Positions 9,291 through 19,280 of a stretch of DNA of 64,000 nucleotides are shown piece by piece. Positions within the stretch are counted from its first letter, which is position 1. Each line of letters starts with the position of its first letter. Position numbers and translations under genes: made by a program. Under the pieces are notes generated by a model, which was not told the origin of the DNA, did no database searches, and saw nothing but the letters and a program-made list of their open reading frames with translations. The stretch is from assembly GCA_030581615.1 (NCBI GenBank), contig JAKTTT010000011.1, positions 186,001 through 250,000 of the forward strand, given 5' to 3'. This DNA is from Alloascoidea africana. Lineage: Eukaryota > Ascomycota > Alloascoideomycetes > Alloascoideales > Alloascoideaceae.

Positions 9291-10667
9291 ATGGCTTCCC
9301 CCAGACAGCACGGCGGCAGCAGTCACGGCGGCGCCCTCGGTGCCCCATATCACAACCAACAAAGCAAGATGCACGGCGCAGACAACAATAGCTTTGAAAG
9401 AGATCTCGAGAACGAGGCCGCCGGTAGAGATCCTCTATTGTCGCCCACGTCCTCAGATCTTTCCCCACAGTTTTCAGTTTCCTCCAACGATGCCAGCGAC
9501 AGTTTGCTTACAGACTCGAGCTTGGCCGAAGAAGGACTGGACCAAATTTTCGAAAAGGACAAATGGGGCCAGAAAGAAGATGGTACTAATAATAGTGGAG
9601 ATCCAAATCCTAGAGTGATATCCGATAGAATTTCACACCTGGGGCTCCTAAAAGGCGTGATCAGTTCATCACTTGGCGAATGGATTCTAATAATAACACT
9701 TATATTTGGAGGATGCTGTTCTACAATGTATGCCTCCGAGTCGATCACCTCGGTTTATCCCAACTCGTTCAGTATCATAACATTTGCGCAATTTTTATTT
9801 GTTTCTATCGAGGGTTACATACATTTTTTCAAATGGGAAAACAAACGAAGGTTTTTCATTCCGAAACCAGCGGTACCATTGAAAAGATGGGTTGTGAATG
9901 TGACGCTTTATTTTATCGTTTCCCTGATGAACAACCTGGCCTTTGGTATGAACATTTCTGTTCCTCTACATATCATTTTCCGATCTGGCGGGGCTGTTAC
10001 GACAACTGTGGTTGGATTCATTATGGGTAAACGGTATACGAGAAATCAAATCTTGGCATCAATTGTGCTTACAATGGGGGTTATCTGCGCTACACTTGCA
10101 AGTTCAGGATCCTCTACACAAAAGGCCATTGAACAAAAAGCCGCTGCGGAGGCCTTGGCTGGAGGCACCGGTGGTGTTGATGAGTTTCGAGAATTTCTCA
10201 TTTTTTACGCAGGTATTACGGTTCTATTCATTTCCTCTGTCCTAATGTCTGTGATGGCACTATATCTGGAAAATACGTATCGAAAATACGGCAAACACTG
10301 GCGTGAGAATCTTTTCTTTAGCCATTTTCTCGCTCTTCCATTTTTTGTCTTTATTTCCAAATCTATATTTGACCAATTCATGGTTCTTTGGCAAAGTGAG
10401 CCTGTTGTTACTGTATATGGAGGATTCACAATCTCAAGACAAATTCTAAACTTGGTTTTACTCACCGTTACCCAATATCTTTGTGTTCGAGGAGTTCAAA
10501 ACTTGGCGGGGAACACAACTGCATTAACAGTTATGATTGTTTTAAACGTTCGAAAGTTTACAAGTTTGTTGTTGAGTATTTGGATCTTTGGGAATCCCTT
10601 GAATATGGGGATTTTAGTTGGAACGGTTTTTGTGTTTTATGGTGCATGGCTATACTCCCAAAAATGA
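9291..10667 (+). CDS. YEA4: UDP-N-acetylglucosamine transporter YEA4 (SLC35B-type)
   Basis: A 458-aa nucleotide-sugar transporter that would carry UDP-GlcNAc into the ER/Golgi lumen for chitin and glycan synthesis. The first ATG of the frame is at 9291 (MASPRQHGG). A polar N-terminal extension of about 120 residues precedes the membrane domain and makes the protein longer than S. cerevisiae Yea4 (342 aa, from memory). About ten hydrophobic segments follow, starting with WILIITLIFGGCCSTMYASE, which resembles the SLC35B4 opening. Family-like stretches are FAQFLFVSIEGYI, NNLAFGMNISVPLHIIFRSGG, VGFIMGKRY and, near the C-terminus, NTTALTVMIVLNVRKFTSLL. The protein ends FYGAWLYSQK. SLC35 sugar specificity cannot be read from sequence alone. 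Confidence 0.87.
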   Translation: MASPRQHGGSSHGGALGAPYHNQQSKMHGADNNSFERDLENEAAGRDPLLSPTSSDLSPQFSVSSNDASDSLLTDSSLAEEGLDQIFEKDKWGQKEDGTNNSGDPNPRVISDRISHLGLLKGVISSSLGEWILIITLIFGGCCSTMYASESITSVYPNSFSIITFAQFLFVSIEGYIHFFKWENKRRFFIPKPAVPLKRWVVNVTLYFIVSLMNNLAFGMNISVPLHIIFRSGGAVTTTVVGFIMGKRYTRNQILASIVLTMGVICATLASSGSSTQKAIEQKAAAEALAGGTGGVDEFREFLIFYAGITVLFISSVLMSVMALYLENTYRKYGKHWRENLFFSHFLALPFFVFISKSIFDQFMVLWQSEPVVTVYGGFTISRQILNLVLLTVTQYLCVRGVQNLAGNTTALTVMIVLNVRKFTSLLLSIWIFGNPLNMGILVGTVFVFYGAWLYSQK

Positions 10668-11060
10668 GCTATCCATTTTCTTTTTCTTTTTATTTGTTTG
10701 GTTTTACTAAATTGTTGTTATCATATCATTTTATATTATTATTATTACTATAATTACTTTTTGTATTTGTGAGATTAGCTAATTTTATTTTAAATGTGTA
10801 ATAAGATTTTCAAAATGTGGAAATGAACGAGTAATTAGCTAGATCCAAGTTTTTAGTCTGGTTATATACATGGGAAGGGTCAGCGCTATTTCAAGAATCC
10901 TGGGTTTTTTTTGGTTTAGTTAAGGTTGGCGTTACCATTAAACAAAGCAAATGGGGCGTTAAAATGAAGGAAATTAACAGGAAGTGTTTGTTTTGTCTAT
11001 GATTGGGATTTCTAAGCAAATCAAAAGTTGAATTGTCAATTAATCCAAGATATATATAGA

Positions 11061-11100
11061 TGGGAGGGAGATGGAGGGAGATGGAGGGAGATGGAGGAGG
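11061..11100. repeat. 10-bp purine-rich tandem repeat
   Basis: Four near-identical 10-bp units, of which two are exactly ATGGAGGGAG, lie between YEA4 and RFX1. Confidence 0.8.
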
Positions 11101-11556
11101 ATATGAGATAAACATGTGGTTAACATCCCAGTTTGTTCAAAACTGTATCCTTTGAAACCTAGACCGGAGCAAGGAAAGATATTTGAGCTTAACACTATGA
11201 CACGACTCAACTGATGTATATTTACAAGAAGTGGGAAGAAAGATTGGGAAAAGCTTATAGCAGAAAAGAAATGGGAGGACCATGGTCCACGATGATTTAA
11301 GATGGAGGGACAAAGCTTGAAGGAATTGGCTATCTACTTTTCCATCTCAAAGTCTTGCTTGATCTGTCTCATCTTTAGTAGTTCATGATTGGTATCGTTA
11401 TGGAGTGATTCCCGGGAGTCTAGCCTAGAGATCAAACATTCACAAACTAGCCTCCCATCGGATCTCGCGCTATCCTCCAGCAGCATGCCCCGTAAGATCC
11501 AGCTATTCAGCACTCTTCAGCAGCCCAGCCCAGAGCTCTAGCTCTCGCTCTCGCTC

Positions 11557-11574
11557 GGGCCCGGGCCCGGGCCC
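11557..11574. repeat. GGGCCC triple repeat, perfect palindrome
   Basis: Three copies of GGGCCC form an 18-bp self-complementary block, 350 bp upstream of the RFX1 start and preceded by a CTCTCG-rich run. It could extrude as a hairpin or simply be a GC microsatellite. Confidence 0.85.
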
Positions 11575-11927
11575 TCAAGGCTGTTGGATCTGGAGCTGGC
11601 GGGTCTGGTTTGGTGTGTTTGCGTGGAGCCCTAACGTGGCGGGCCCTCGTGCCTCTTCTCTCCCTCCTCCATCGAAAACTCTTCGCCGACCTGTCTTGTC
11701 CAGAGTCTGCGAATGGCCGGGAACCGAGATCGTCGTCAAGCCCCGTCTGCCTGTTAGCTGGACGTCCCGTAGCGAAGCCTCTCTCCTTCCAGCGAGCCTC
11801 TGCCAGATCGAAGCCCTGTTTTCCCTCACCCCTGTGCCATTTTCCAAGTTCCATTTCCTGCTGGCCCCCCTGCTCCATTCCCCTATTCTCTGCCTCCACC
11901 ACCATCCCCGGTGCGTGAGTGCCTGCC

Positions 11928-14900
11928 ATGCCAGCTCCAGCTCCAGCTCCAGCTCCAGCTCCCGCCTCCTCGTCCTCGTCCTCGGCCTCGGCCTCGCACC
12001 CGTCAGCGTCCTCCTCGTCGGCGGCTTCCGCGGCGGCAGCGGCCGCGGGCCTGAACTTGAACCCCTTCCTGGCCTACGCCCACGACTCTCCCTCCGCCAT
12101 GGACCCGACCCAACCTCCCGCGAAGCGACAGAGGCTCGTCAACAACATCAACGTTGCAATGGGAATGAGCCCTCACGGCATGGCCTTCCACTCGCCAGCA
12201 GCCCCCGGGCCCATCGCCACCGCGCCCAGCAACGCCCAGATCCCGTCTCTCGTGACCGCGGGCAACGAGCCCTCGCTCTCGCTCCACATCTCTGCTGGTC
12301 CTGGTCCTCATACCGACAGTGCTAGTTCCATCGCTGCCTCCAACAACCTCCCTGGTATGTCCATGAATTCGACCGCATTCCAGTCCCTGAACGACGAAGA
12401 CCAAGAACTAGAAAGAGTGCAAGTGCAAGTGCAAGTGCCAGTCTCTGAGCATGAACATGAACATGAGCAACTACGTCTGGAACTGCAGAGGCGAGATCGA
12501 AATGGAAATCGAAATCGAAATCGAAATCGAGATCAGGATGGTGAACGAGAACGAGAGCAATGTATGGCGAGAGTTCGGGCTAGAGGCCGGGGCCAGCACC
12601 TGGGCCAGAACCTGTCACAGAGCCTGTCTCACGATCAGGATCAAGACCAAGATGCCATGGCTGTGGTGACCTCTGGGTTTCAACTGGAGGCTCTGCCATC
12701 GGCACCTTCAGAGATGATGTTTCCCGGACAGGTTCAGAGAAGACAACTGCATACACCAAGAGGCTCAGGCTCAGGCTCAGGCTCAGGCCCGGGTCCAGGT
12801 CCAGGTTCAAGTTCAAGTTCAAGTTCAAATTCAAATTCAGCAAGGGCTACGACCACTTCGGCGGCAACGGCAGCGGCAGCAGCAGCGACCGTGGCCGCCC
12901 TGAACTACGATCCCCAGTATGGAACCCCCCAGTACATGGTTACGTATCAGCAGCACCAGCAACAGCTCGCGGCTGCCGCTGCGGCCACAGTAGGCGTCGT
13001 GAATGGCATTGATCCGAGTCCTTCGTCTCTCCATGCTGGAATCAAACGAGAGTTGGAGATGGATGCTGAAATTGTACCCGTATCCAAGAACTACTACGGT
13101 GTCAATCCAGGTGACCCTCTATATCCCCCCGCCAGTAGCAGCATCCAGCAGCAATTGGTTCCCAGTAGTGGTGCTCAAAGTTATAACCAGATGGACATGA
13201 TTACCATGAGAGGAATGGAGATGATGAACCAGAAACAAATGTATATGAGAAGAGCTTTCCAAGTGACTCCCCAGCGCATGAGTTCCCAAAATCGATTGAA
13301 TAGAATGAGCGATGTCATGAGTCCAGGCATTCCAACCAATTCCAACTCAATCACTCTCTCTTCTGGAAGTTCTGTATCCTCAATTTCTTCCTCGTCTTCT
13401 TCCTCCTCAATATCCTCTGCTGCTTCAATGAACCTCGTCCAAGCAGCTGCACAAGCGGCGGCTATGGCTGGTGTGCCTCAACCCAAATTTCATCCTTCTG
13501 GAACCACTGGTGGCGGAAGAAAGAAGAAATCTACACTGTTTGGTTCTGGCGAAGAAGGTCAAGACCAGGAACTAAAGCGTCTGGCCTTGGAGTACGTTGA
13601 TTTGCCATTGGCAGAATTGGCAACAATGATACGGGAAGATCACCTTCCCCTTCAACAACCAGGTTCTTCTTTGAGTACACCTTCAAATGGCAAGACCAAT
13701 TCTACAGGTATGTTATCATCCTGTAGTCGATTAAGCAATGGTTCAACACCAACGCAAACACAAACACAAACACAAACACCAGCAACCTCTACAACCCCTT
13801 CTCAACAATCCTCTCAAGTAGAAAAATTCCGTCAGATTTTTGGAATAGTCTGGCTTTACAAATCTTGTGAGGCAAGTCCTGAAGCAGTTGTGCCCCGTAA
13901 TAGGATTTATGCCCGATACGTTAGTGTTTGTGCTGATAATAATGTTAAACCTCTAAGTCCTGCCAGTTTTGGAAAACTTGTTAGAATATTGTTCCCAAGT
14001 ATTAGAACAAGAAGATTGGGGACTAGAGGCCAGTCCAAGTATCATTATTGTGGAGTTAGTCTAATTGGCGAATCAAACTCCCCAATAACAACAATAGATG
14101 ATCAACAACAGAGAAGACATTCAACTGCAAGCTCATCTACTTGTCCCGCGGATTTCCCCCTTAGTCAGGCATCTCCTGCAACACCAAGCAGAGTCCCCTT
14201 GTCTCGAGCCAATTCAAACGTCCAGAATCGACTTGCGGGAATGGGGATCAACGGACTGGAATCTTCTTCATTAAGCAGCACCATGACAAGTGCTTTAGGA
14301 TCTCCCTATGTAAACAAGACACCAATTTCTTTCCCAAGTGGTAGAGGAGGGGGAGGAGTTTCATTCCAACCTTTCATTTTGGAACCGTTGGAACCATATT
14401 TACCACCAAGAGCCGATAAAGATGCTGCTGATACACTTTATGCCTTGTATCGATCGTATTGTGGGAGCATGTATGAAGCGTTTAAAAATTTACAAATCAA
14501 GAGTTTTTTCCAATTGGTTGGATCTTTTTATGGTTCATTGACATCTCCCGTTCAAAAATTGTATTCATGCGAAGGAATTGGGAAATGGGTACAGGTTGTT
14601 GATATGAAGATGTATGAAGAAATTTTGGGAATGTTTCTCTATTTGACCGATTATTCAGTCGATTCAGATTACGATTTGCTACGTAATGTTGTTGTTTTTA
14701 CAGCACCAGATTCTCCCAAATTCCAAGTCACTGGTGGATTTTCCAAAAGACAACACGTTATCAACACTTTACGTAACATTAGTTCTACATTGGTTCCATT
14801 CATGGCGGAATCATTTTCCCTGTTACCGAAAAGTTTCGTGTTGACCAAAATTAAACCTGCTCAAGTTTTCTGCAATATGTTGGCAAGAATAGCAAGAGTC

Positions 14901-15833
14901 GCAGAAACATGTGCAGCAGCTGACAAGGTTCTCAACAATCCAGCCGATTTGAAAGCGATGAAAGATGATTGGCAAGAGTTTGTGGATGGAGAAAGCATTG
15001 CAATGAGAGAGCTGCCTTGTGCGGCAACCCTACGTGCAAATTGCAAGGATGGAGAATTTGCCAAAGAACGAGAAGTATTAGGAACAGGTGGTGGTGAACA
15101 TCAAGAAGTTAATACGTCTATTCAGATTTTGTCAAAAGATGTCCCCATGTTGTTGGATATCTGTTTAGAAGCGACAAAATCGGACCCGATTTCACCCTCT
15201 GTTCGAGATAAAGAAAATGAGAGAGGTTCTGTTGGCAAGGCTCAACTGTTAGCAGCTACTGCCACTGCTACTGCCACTGGTGGTGGTGGTGGTGGTGGTG
15301 GTGGTGCTTTACCATCCAGGCAGATCCAAGTATGGGCGAATTATTTGGAGAGTATTCCTTCAAAGTTTCCAAACGTTCCTTTGAGAATCCTTCAATTATG
15401 TCTTAGTTCTATTTTAACCACCGCTTTCCGTGAAATTACTTTGAGTGGTGGAACTGGATTTGGTGCTTGGTGGGTAGTCAGATGTTGGATTGATGAGTTT
15501 ATTGGTTGGAACGTTGATAAAAAAATGTTTTTCCCAAATGGGGGGAACGAAAATGAAAATGAAAATGAAAATGAAAGCGAAAGTATGAGAAAGGATAAGG
15601 AGAAGATTGGCGATGCTTTTGGCCCACAGTTAGAGGCCTATAATAACAAGCAAGTAACTGATGAGGAGGATGCAGAGAAGAATAACACTCTCCACAATCT
15701 CGCCAAAGAGCACCACCAACAACAACAACAGGATGATGACCTGTATTCTGGACTCTCGTTTGGTACCGTTAGTGGTGTTAGCGCTCATCACAGCAATGTT
15801 GCAGAGGCATCTTTTTTAAAAATAGGTGGATGA
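11928..15833 (+). CDS. RFX1: RFX-family winged-helix transcription factor (RFX1/CRT1)
   Basis: A 1301-aa nuclear DNA-binding protein, larger than S. cerevisiae Rfx1/Crt1 (811 aa, from memory). That protein represses DNA-damage-inducible genes such as the RNR genes by binding X-boxes. The nearest ATG is at 11928. The RFX winged-helix domain spans about residues 631-715, with IVWLYKSCEASPEAVVPRN, RIYARYVSVC, SFGKLVRILFPSIRTRRLG and RGQSKYHYCGV. The C-terminal half (about 820-1060) carries the conserved RFX helical region, including FFQLVGSFYGSLTSPVQKLY. Low-complexity tracts coded by hexamers flank these: Ala-Pro near the start, Asn-Arg about 190, Gly-Ser/Gly-Pro about 280, Gln-Thr about 610, Gly about 1120 and Asn-Glu about 1210. 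No intron is needed. It converges, across 1.4 kb, on the unknown gene at 17239. Confidence 0.93.
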   Translation: MPAPAPAPAPAPASSSSSSASASHPSASSSSAASAAAAAAGLNLNPFLAYAHDSPSAMDPTQPPAKRQRLVNNINVAMGMSPHGMAFHSPAAPGPIATAPSNAQIPSLVTAGNEPSLSLHISAGPGPHTDSASSIAASNNLPGMSMNSTAFQSLNDEDQELERVQVQVQVPVSEHEHEHEQLRLELQRRDRNGNRNRNRNRDQDGEREREQCMARVRARGRGQHLGQNLSQSLSHDQDQDQDAMAVVTSGFQLEALPSAPSEMMFPGQVQRRQLHTPRGSGSGSGSGPGPGPGSSSSSSSNSNSARATTTSAATAAAAAATVAALNYDPQYGTPQYMVTYQQHQQQLAAAAAATVGVVNGIDPSPSSLHAGIKRELEMDAEIVPVSKNYYGVNPGDPLYPPASSSIQQQLVPSSGAQSYNQMDMITMRGMEMMNQKQMYMRRAFQVTPQRMSSQNRLNRMSDVMSPGIPTNSNSITLSSGSSVSSISSSSSSSSISSAASMNLVQAAAQAAAMAGVPQPKFHPSGTTGGGRKKKSTLFGSGEEGQDQELKRLALEYVDLPLAELATMIREDHLPLQQPGSSLSTPSNGKTNSTGMLSSCSRLSNGSTPTQTQTQTQTPATSTTPSQQSSQVEKFRQIFGIVWLYKSCEASPEAVVPRNRIYARYVSVCADNNVKPLSPASFGKLVRILFPSIRTRRLGTRGQSKYHYCGVSLIGESNSPITTIDDQQQRRHSTASSSTCPADFPLSQASPATPSRVPLSRANSNVQNRLAGMGINGLESSSLSSTMTSALGSPYVNKTPISFPSGRGGGGVSFQPFILEPLEPYLPPRADKDAADTLYALYRSYCGSMYEAFKNLQIKSFFQLVGSFYGSLTSPVQKLYSCEGIGKWVQVVDMKMYEEILGMFLYLTDYSVDSDYDLLRNVVVFTAPDSPKFQVTGGFSKRQHVINTLRNISSTLVPFMAESFSLLPKSFVLTKIKPAQVFCNMLARIARVAETCAAADKVLNNPADLKAMKDDWQEFVDGESIAMRELPCAATLRANCKDGEFAKEREVLGTGGGEHQEVNTSIQILSKDVPMLLDICLEATKSDPISPSVRDKENERGSVGKAQLLAATATATATGGGGGGGGGALPSRQIQVWANYLESIPSKFPNVPLRILQLCLSSILTTAFREITLSGGTGFGAWWVVRCWIDEFIGWNVDKKMFFPNGGNENENENENESESMRKDKEKIGDAFGPQLEAYNNKQVTDEEDAEKNNTLHNLAKEHHQQQQQDDDLYSGLSFGTVSGVSAHHSNVAEASFLKIGG

Positions 15834-17238
15834 TCTGTGATACCCCACTATAAGAAGCCAAAAATGAACATTTTTAACCACATCATATCTTATCCTCTTA
15901 TTTTTTTTTTTTTTTTATAGAGTAACAAATTTTTTGTCTTGGGTTTTCAAATTAATTAGCTGTTTTGTTTACACCGGTCATTATCATTATTTCTTTTTAT
16001 ATTGTCATGTCTTAATGTCACTCGCTATGTTTACACTTTTTTTCTTCGCCGCCCATTTTCTACTGTTTTGCTTATCCGTTCAATTTTTTTTCTTTTCCTT
16101 CATACCTTTTTCTCATCAAATCAACCCAAGTTGAATTGAATTGAATTTTCAATCAAATCAATTCTTTTTCCTATTTTTTTTTTTTTTTGGCTCTATTATT
16201 ATTGACCTGAACAAGAGAGAGCTATTGTTTTATCTTGTGTTTATATCATTGCCAATATTACTATTATCATCATCATTATTATTATTTTGTTCCTTGCTAC
16301 TTGGACATATATCTTATCTTACATTTTTTTGTCTTGGAGAGAAAAACAATATGTGATGTGAAATTGTTGGTAGAGAGAAGAAGGAAAAGAGAATGCAACC
16401 ACCGTTTTATAAGACAAACGTTTTTATCATCTCATATATTTTTTTATATCTTTTCAAATCTTGATTTGGAATACGTTATTTGGTATATTTCGTTTATTAT
16501 TGTCACCTTACTTTTTTTTGGTTGTGCTTCTCTTTTTCATTCATGTTTTGTCAAGTTTCAATTTCAACAGTTGTCAAATAAAACCTTTTATCATTTTGTT
16601 GTGGTTATTTACTTTGGTCATTATTAACTGTTCTTTTTCTCTCTCTTTACCTTATTTGCATCCATCTCCTTGAACTATCTTTATCACTTTTTGATCGGTT
16701 ATTTTGCTACTACTCTTTTACTCGCTTGTTCTTGTTTGCTCTTTAATGAGAAAGGCAAGATCAGAAAATCTTTTTTACAATTTCACCAAAAATCTTTAAA
16801 AAAAAAATGGACATTTTCAAATCTCTTTTACATATTCAACCTTGACAAACCTTTACATATCGATATTGTTGGTATATATACGTATTTTCCTTTCATATAT
16901 ATACACACAATTTTTTCTTTTTCTATTCATAGCCGTATATGCAGCATACTCGTTTTTTTCAAATTTGGTTAACATATATATATTTAAAAAGGTTTGCTTT
17001 TCGGACGGTTAGGTATTTTTTTTCTTTCTATTATTTCGTCAGTTCAACCCTTGTAGTATCCTCCAATGTTCACTCTCTGAGATAAAGAAGTAAATTCCAA
17101 ATTGATATTGTTTAGCAGAAACACAAACTAATCATTATTGTTACAAATCATCACAAGAAATCCTTATCTCATCTACATCTTGGATGGAAAAATCATTATC
17201 AAGTACTATACAAATCATTACCATAGAAACCCTAAAAC
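15834..17238. other. T-rich convergent intergenic region
   Basis: A 1.4-kb stretch between two genes that point at each other. The plus strand is strikingly T-rich with few A-runs, including T-tracts at about 15901-15917 and 16180-16188. Plus-strand open frames here (for example 16141-16356 and 16235-16627) are chains of Phe, Leu, Ile, Tyr and His codons forced by composition and are not credible genes. I see no RNA gene. Confidence 0.6.
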
Positions 17239-19092
17239 TTAGATAATCCCCCCATCCCAATATACAACCTCTCCAGATTCTTTACTTTTCCTTCTTGCCT
17301 TTTTTATAGCCTGGACCAAACGCTTCGAGCTATTACCAGCAGGTTTCTTACTCACTCTCTCTTTTCTTGGTTTCTCCTTTTCTCTACCTTGCACTATTCC
17401 AACAACAGTATGCCTTCTATTCTTGTTTCGCTTTGCAACACGTTCTCCAATACATGAAGTTTGCAAGGTTGGCTGTATTAAAGATGATGAAACCCTTTTC
17501 CTTTTTTTGTTGAAAGCCAACGAGGATCGCTTTTCGGTTTGTTCCCGCTTAGAGAAAGTCTGGACAGTTGGTTTATCCCTTTTCTTGTTTGTTTCAATAT
17601 GTAATGGCCTTTTTTCCTTTCGATTTTGTACCTCTTTCACCCATTCTTTAACCTCTTTGGACTTACTATTCACAGCATGTTTCATCGCTATCATGATGGC
17701 AATATCACGTTTGAACGGTAATACAAGGTCAACAATCTTCTTTACAACATCAAAATTGCAAACTAGAGAAATAACCGAGTCGGTAAAATCTTCTTGATCA
17801 TCTTTGTCTTCAGGAAGTCTCCGTTCCAAAAATCGCGTACTCGATTGTCCATCTTCCCCCCGTGCTTTTCTCAAACATTCTACAAAAAGCCTGAATGTGG
17901 TTCGTAAGTAGTCAAAATACGATGACTTGGGTAGAAATCCAGAAAGTCGGTTCATGATTGGGAAAATCACATTATTTCTACTTGAAAATTGACATTTTTC
18001 AATCAGTAAGTAGATCAACTCTTCCAAAAGATCGTATTGCTCTTCTGGAGAATACTGGCTTTTTGAAGTAGTACTGGATACAATTCTTATCGCTCTCTCC
18101 AAAAAACTGACAACATTTTGCAAATCCAAATTTTCAAGATTGAGAACAAGATAAAACTGCGAGCTCCCAACAATTCCACTAAACAGTTTGGATTTCGCAG
18201 TTTCGATTATTACCTGATTCAAAGTGGCTGTCTTTTTCTGAAGATACTGGACCATTTTAAAATCACTCCAAAATAGCTCTGGGTCAATCACTCGTAGATA
18301 GTGTGTAAAAATCAATGCTCCGAGATCAATTGCCTTAATCTCTACACAGTGCAGGACGAGAACTGGCAATAGAGCTGATATATCCTTTGCATAATGTGCA
18401 ATTAGGCCAAGGCCATATCCCAGCACGATCCAGGGACGATACTGAGCCATCATGACTGATGATTCAAACCAATCAAAATCAGATACAGACTCTGCCTTTT
18501 TATCATCTACCGTTTCATCACATGCCAATTCGAGTCCGATCTGGAATGCAGCCAGTGTCGAAAGTTTAGGCGGTTTTTGAGGGAGATAGGTATTGTGTAG
18601 AAATTGTTGGAACACAACAACCAAATCCGTATAAGCTTTACATGCCTCGATAGATATCCAGGATTTTTTATGGAAAAATAATAGATCGGAAGTAACAGAT
18701 TCGGTACTGGTTTGTGTGGATTTTTCGCTTGAGATACTTATCATTCTAGAGGCATGTTCAGGTGATGCTGGTTTTCCATCCTCTTTTCGATTCCAATCCA
18801 AATTCTCATCTTCTTCTCCCTTAAGCCTCGAAATCATAGCAGGTGTCCCCATTTTCTTCTGCTTCCTCCTTTTCTTTCTCCCAAAAAGTTTGGTTCTTTC
18901 GCTTTCTTCAAATAACTGAACAATGTTGGAATCCCAGGGAAACTTCCGGTCTTCACATGTTGCACCTGGCCTTGCCAAACTCACCGAAGGATAGAGGGCA
19001 ATTTCATCATGAAAACAATGTAGCCGAGAGCTCAATGGCCTCACTATTCGGCGGCATTTTGCGCTTGACCATCGCATTGTCGGGCTGTCCAT
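17239..19092 (-). CDS. Unrecognised basic, probably nuclear protein
   Basis: A 617-aa frame without a family I can name. I start it at the ATG at 19092 (MDSPTMRWSSAKCRRIVRPL), which leaves 188 bp to the divergent PWI gene; an in-frame ATG at 19254 would leave only 26 bp and adds an implausible Cys/aromatic-rich leader. The N-terminal motif WSSAKCRRIVRPLSSRL looks like a conserved helix, and basic clusters KLFGRKKRRKQKK follow. The middle (about 150-460) is helix-rich and could be an alpha-solenoid (AKDISALLPVLVLHCVEIKA). The last 130 residues are strongly basic, with NLS-like KKRKRVSS and RKERVSKKP. This suggests a nuclear, nucleic-acid- or chromatin-associated role, as inference only. It is convergent with RFX1. 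Coding status is well supported by length; function is unknown. Confidence 0.8.
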   Translation of the reverse strand: MDSPTMRWSSAKCRRIVRPLSSRLHCFHDEIALYPSVSLARPGATCEDRKFPWDSNIVQLFEESERTKLFGRKKRRKQKKMGTPAMISRLKGEEDENLDWNRKEDGKPASPEHASRMISISSEKSTQTSTESVTSDLLFFHKKSWISIEACKAYTDLVVVFQQFLHNTYLPQKPPKLSTLAAFQIGLELACDETVDDKKAESVSDFDWFESSVMMAQYRPWIVLGYGLGLIAHYAKDISALLPVLVLHCVEIKAIDLGALIFTHYLRVIDPELFWSDFKMVQYLQKKTATLNQVIIETAKSKLFSGIVGSSQFYLVLNLENLDLQNVVSFLERAIRIVSSTTSKSQYSPEEQYDLLEELIYLLIEKCQFSSRNNVIFPIMNRLSGFLPKSSYFDYLRTTFRLFVECLRKARGEDGQSSTRFLERRLPEDKDDQEDFTDSVISLVCNFDVVKKIVDLVLPFKRDIAIMIAMKHAVNSKSKEVKEWVKEVQNRKEKRPLHIETNKKRDKPTVQTFSKREQTEKRSSLAFNKKRKRVSSSLIQPTLQTSCIGERVAKRNKNRRHTVVGIVQGREKEKPRKERVSKKPAGNSSKRLVQAIKKARRKSKESGEVVYWDGGII

Positions 19093-19280
19093 GTTTTTGA
19101 TTCCATGTGTAGCTGTGTAATAATAATGTATGCAACTTTCCAATTCTCGGAAACATAAACAAAACGTTATTGTTCCGAAAGATAAGCACAACTTCTTCCG
19201 GGGAACTACTGGAACACCCATACACCACACATCTTTAATCTTGTAGCGCGACATTTGATGAAAGTTGCAAATATTGAACC

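Larger units (their letters stand above)
10668..11927. other. Intergenic region and leader of RFX1
   Basis: About 1.26 kb between two plus-strand genes. The first half is AT-rich, probably the YEA4 3' UTR and terminator. The second half (from about 11480) turns GC- and CT-rich and forms the RFX1 leader. It contains two small repeats described separately. Open frames at 11507-11929 (minus) and 11615-12325 (plus) are composition-driven overlaps with the RFX1 5' region and I do not accept them. Confidence 0.6.

Noticed and set aside
11615-12325. 236-codon plus-strand frame overlapping the RFX1 start
   Set aside because: It is a second frame through CT- and GC-rich repeats. The RFX1 frame continues for 1300 codons with a known domain.
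16141-16972. Phe/Tyr/His-rich ORFs that resemble membrane proteins
   Set aside because: They come from T-rich DNA; composition alone produces such hydrophobic strings and there are no polar or motif features.
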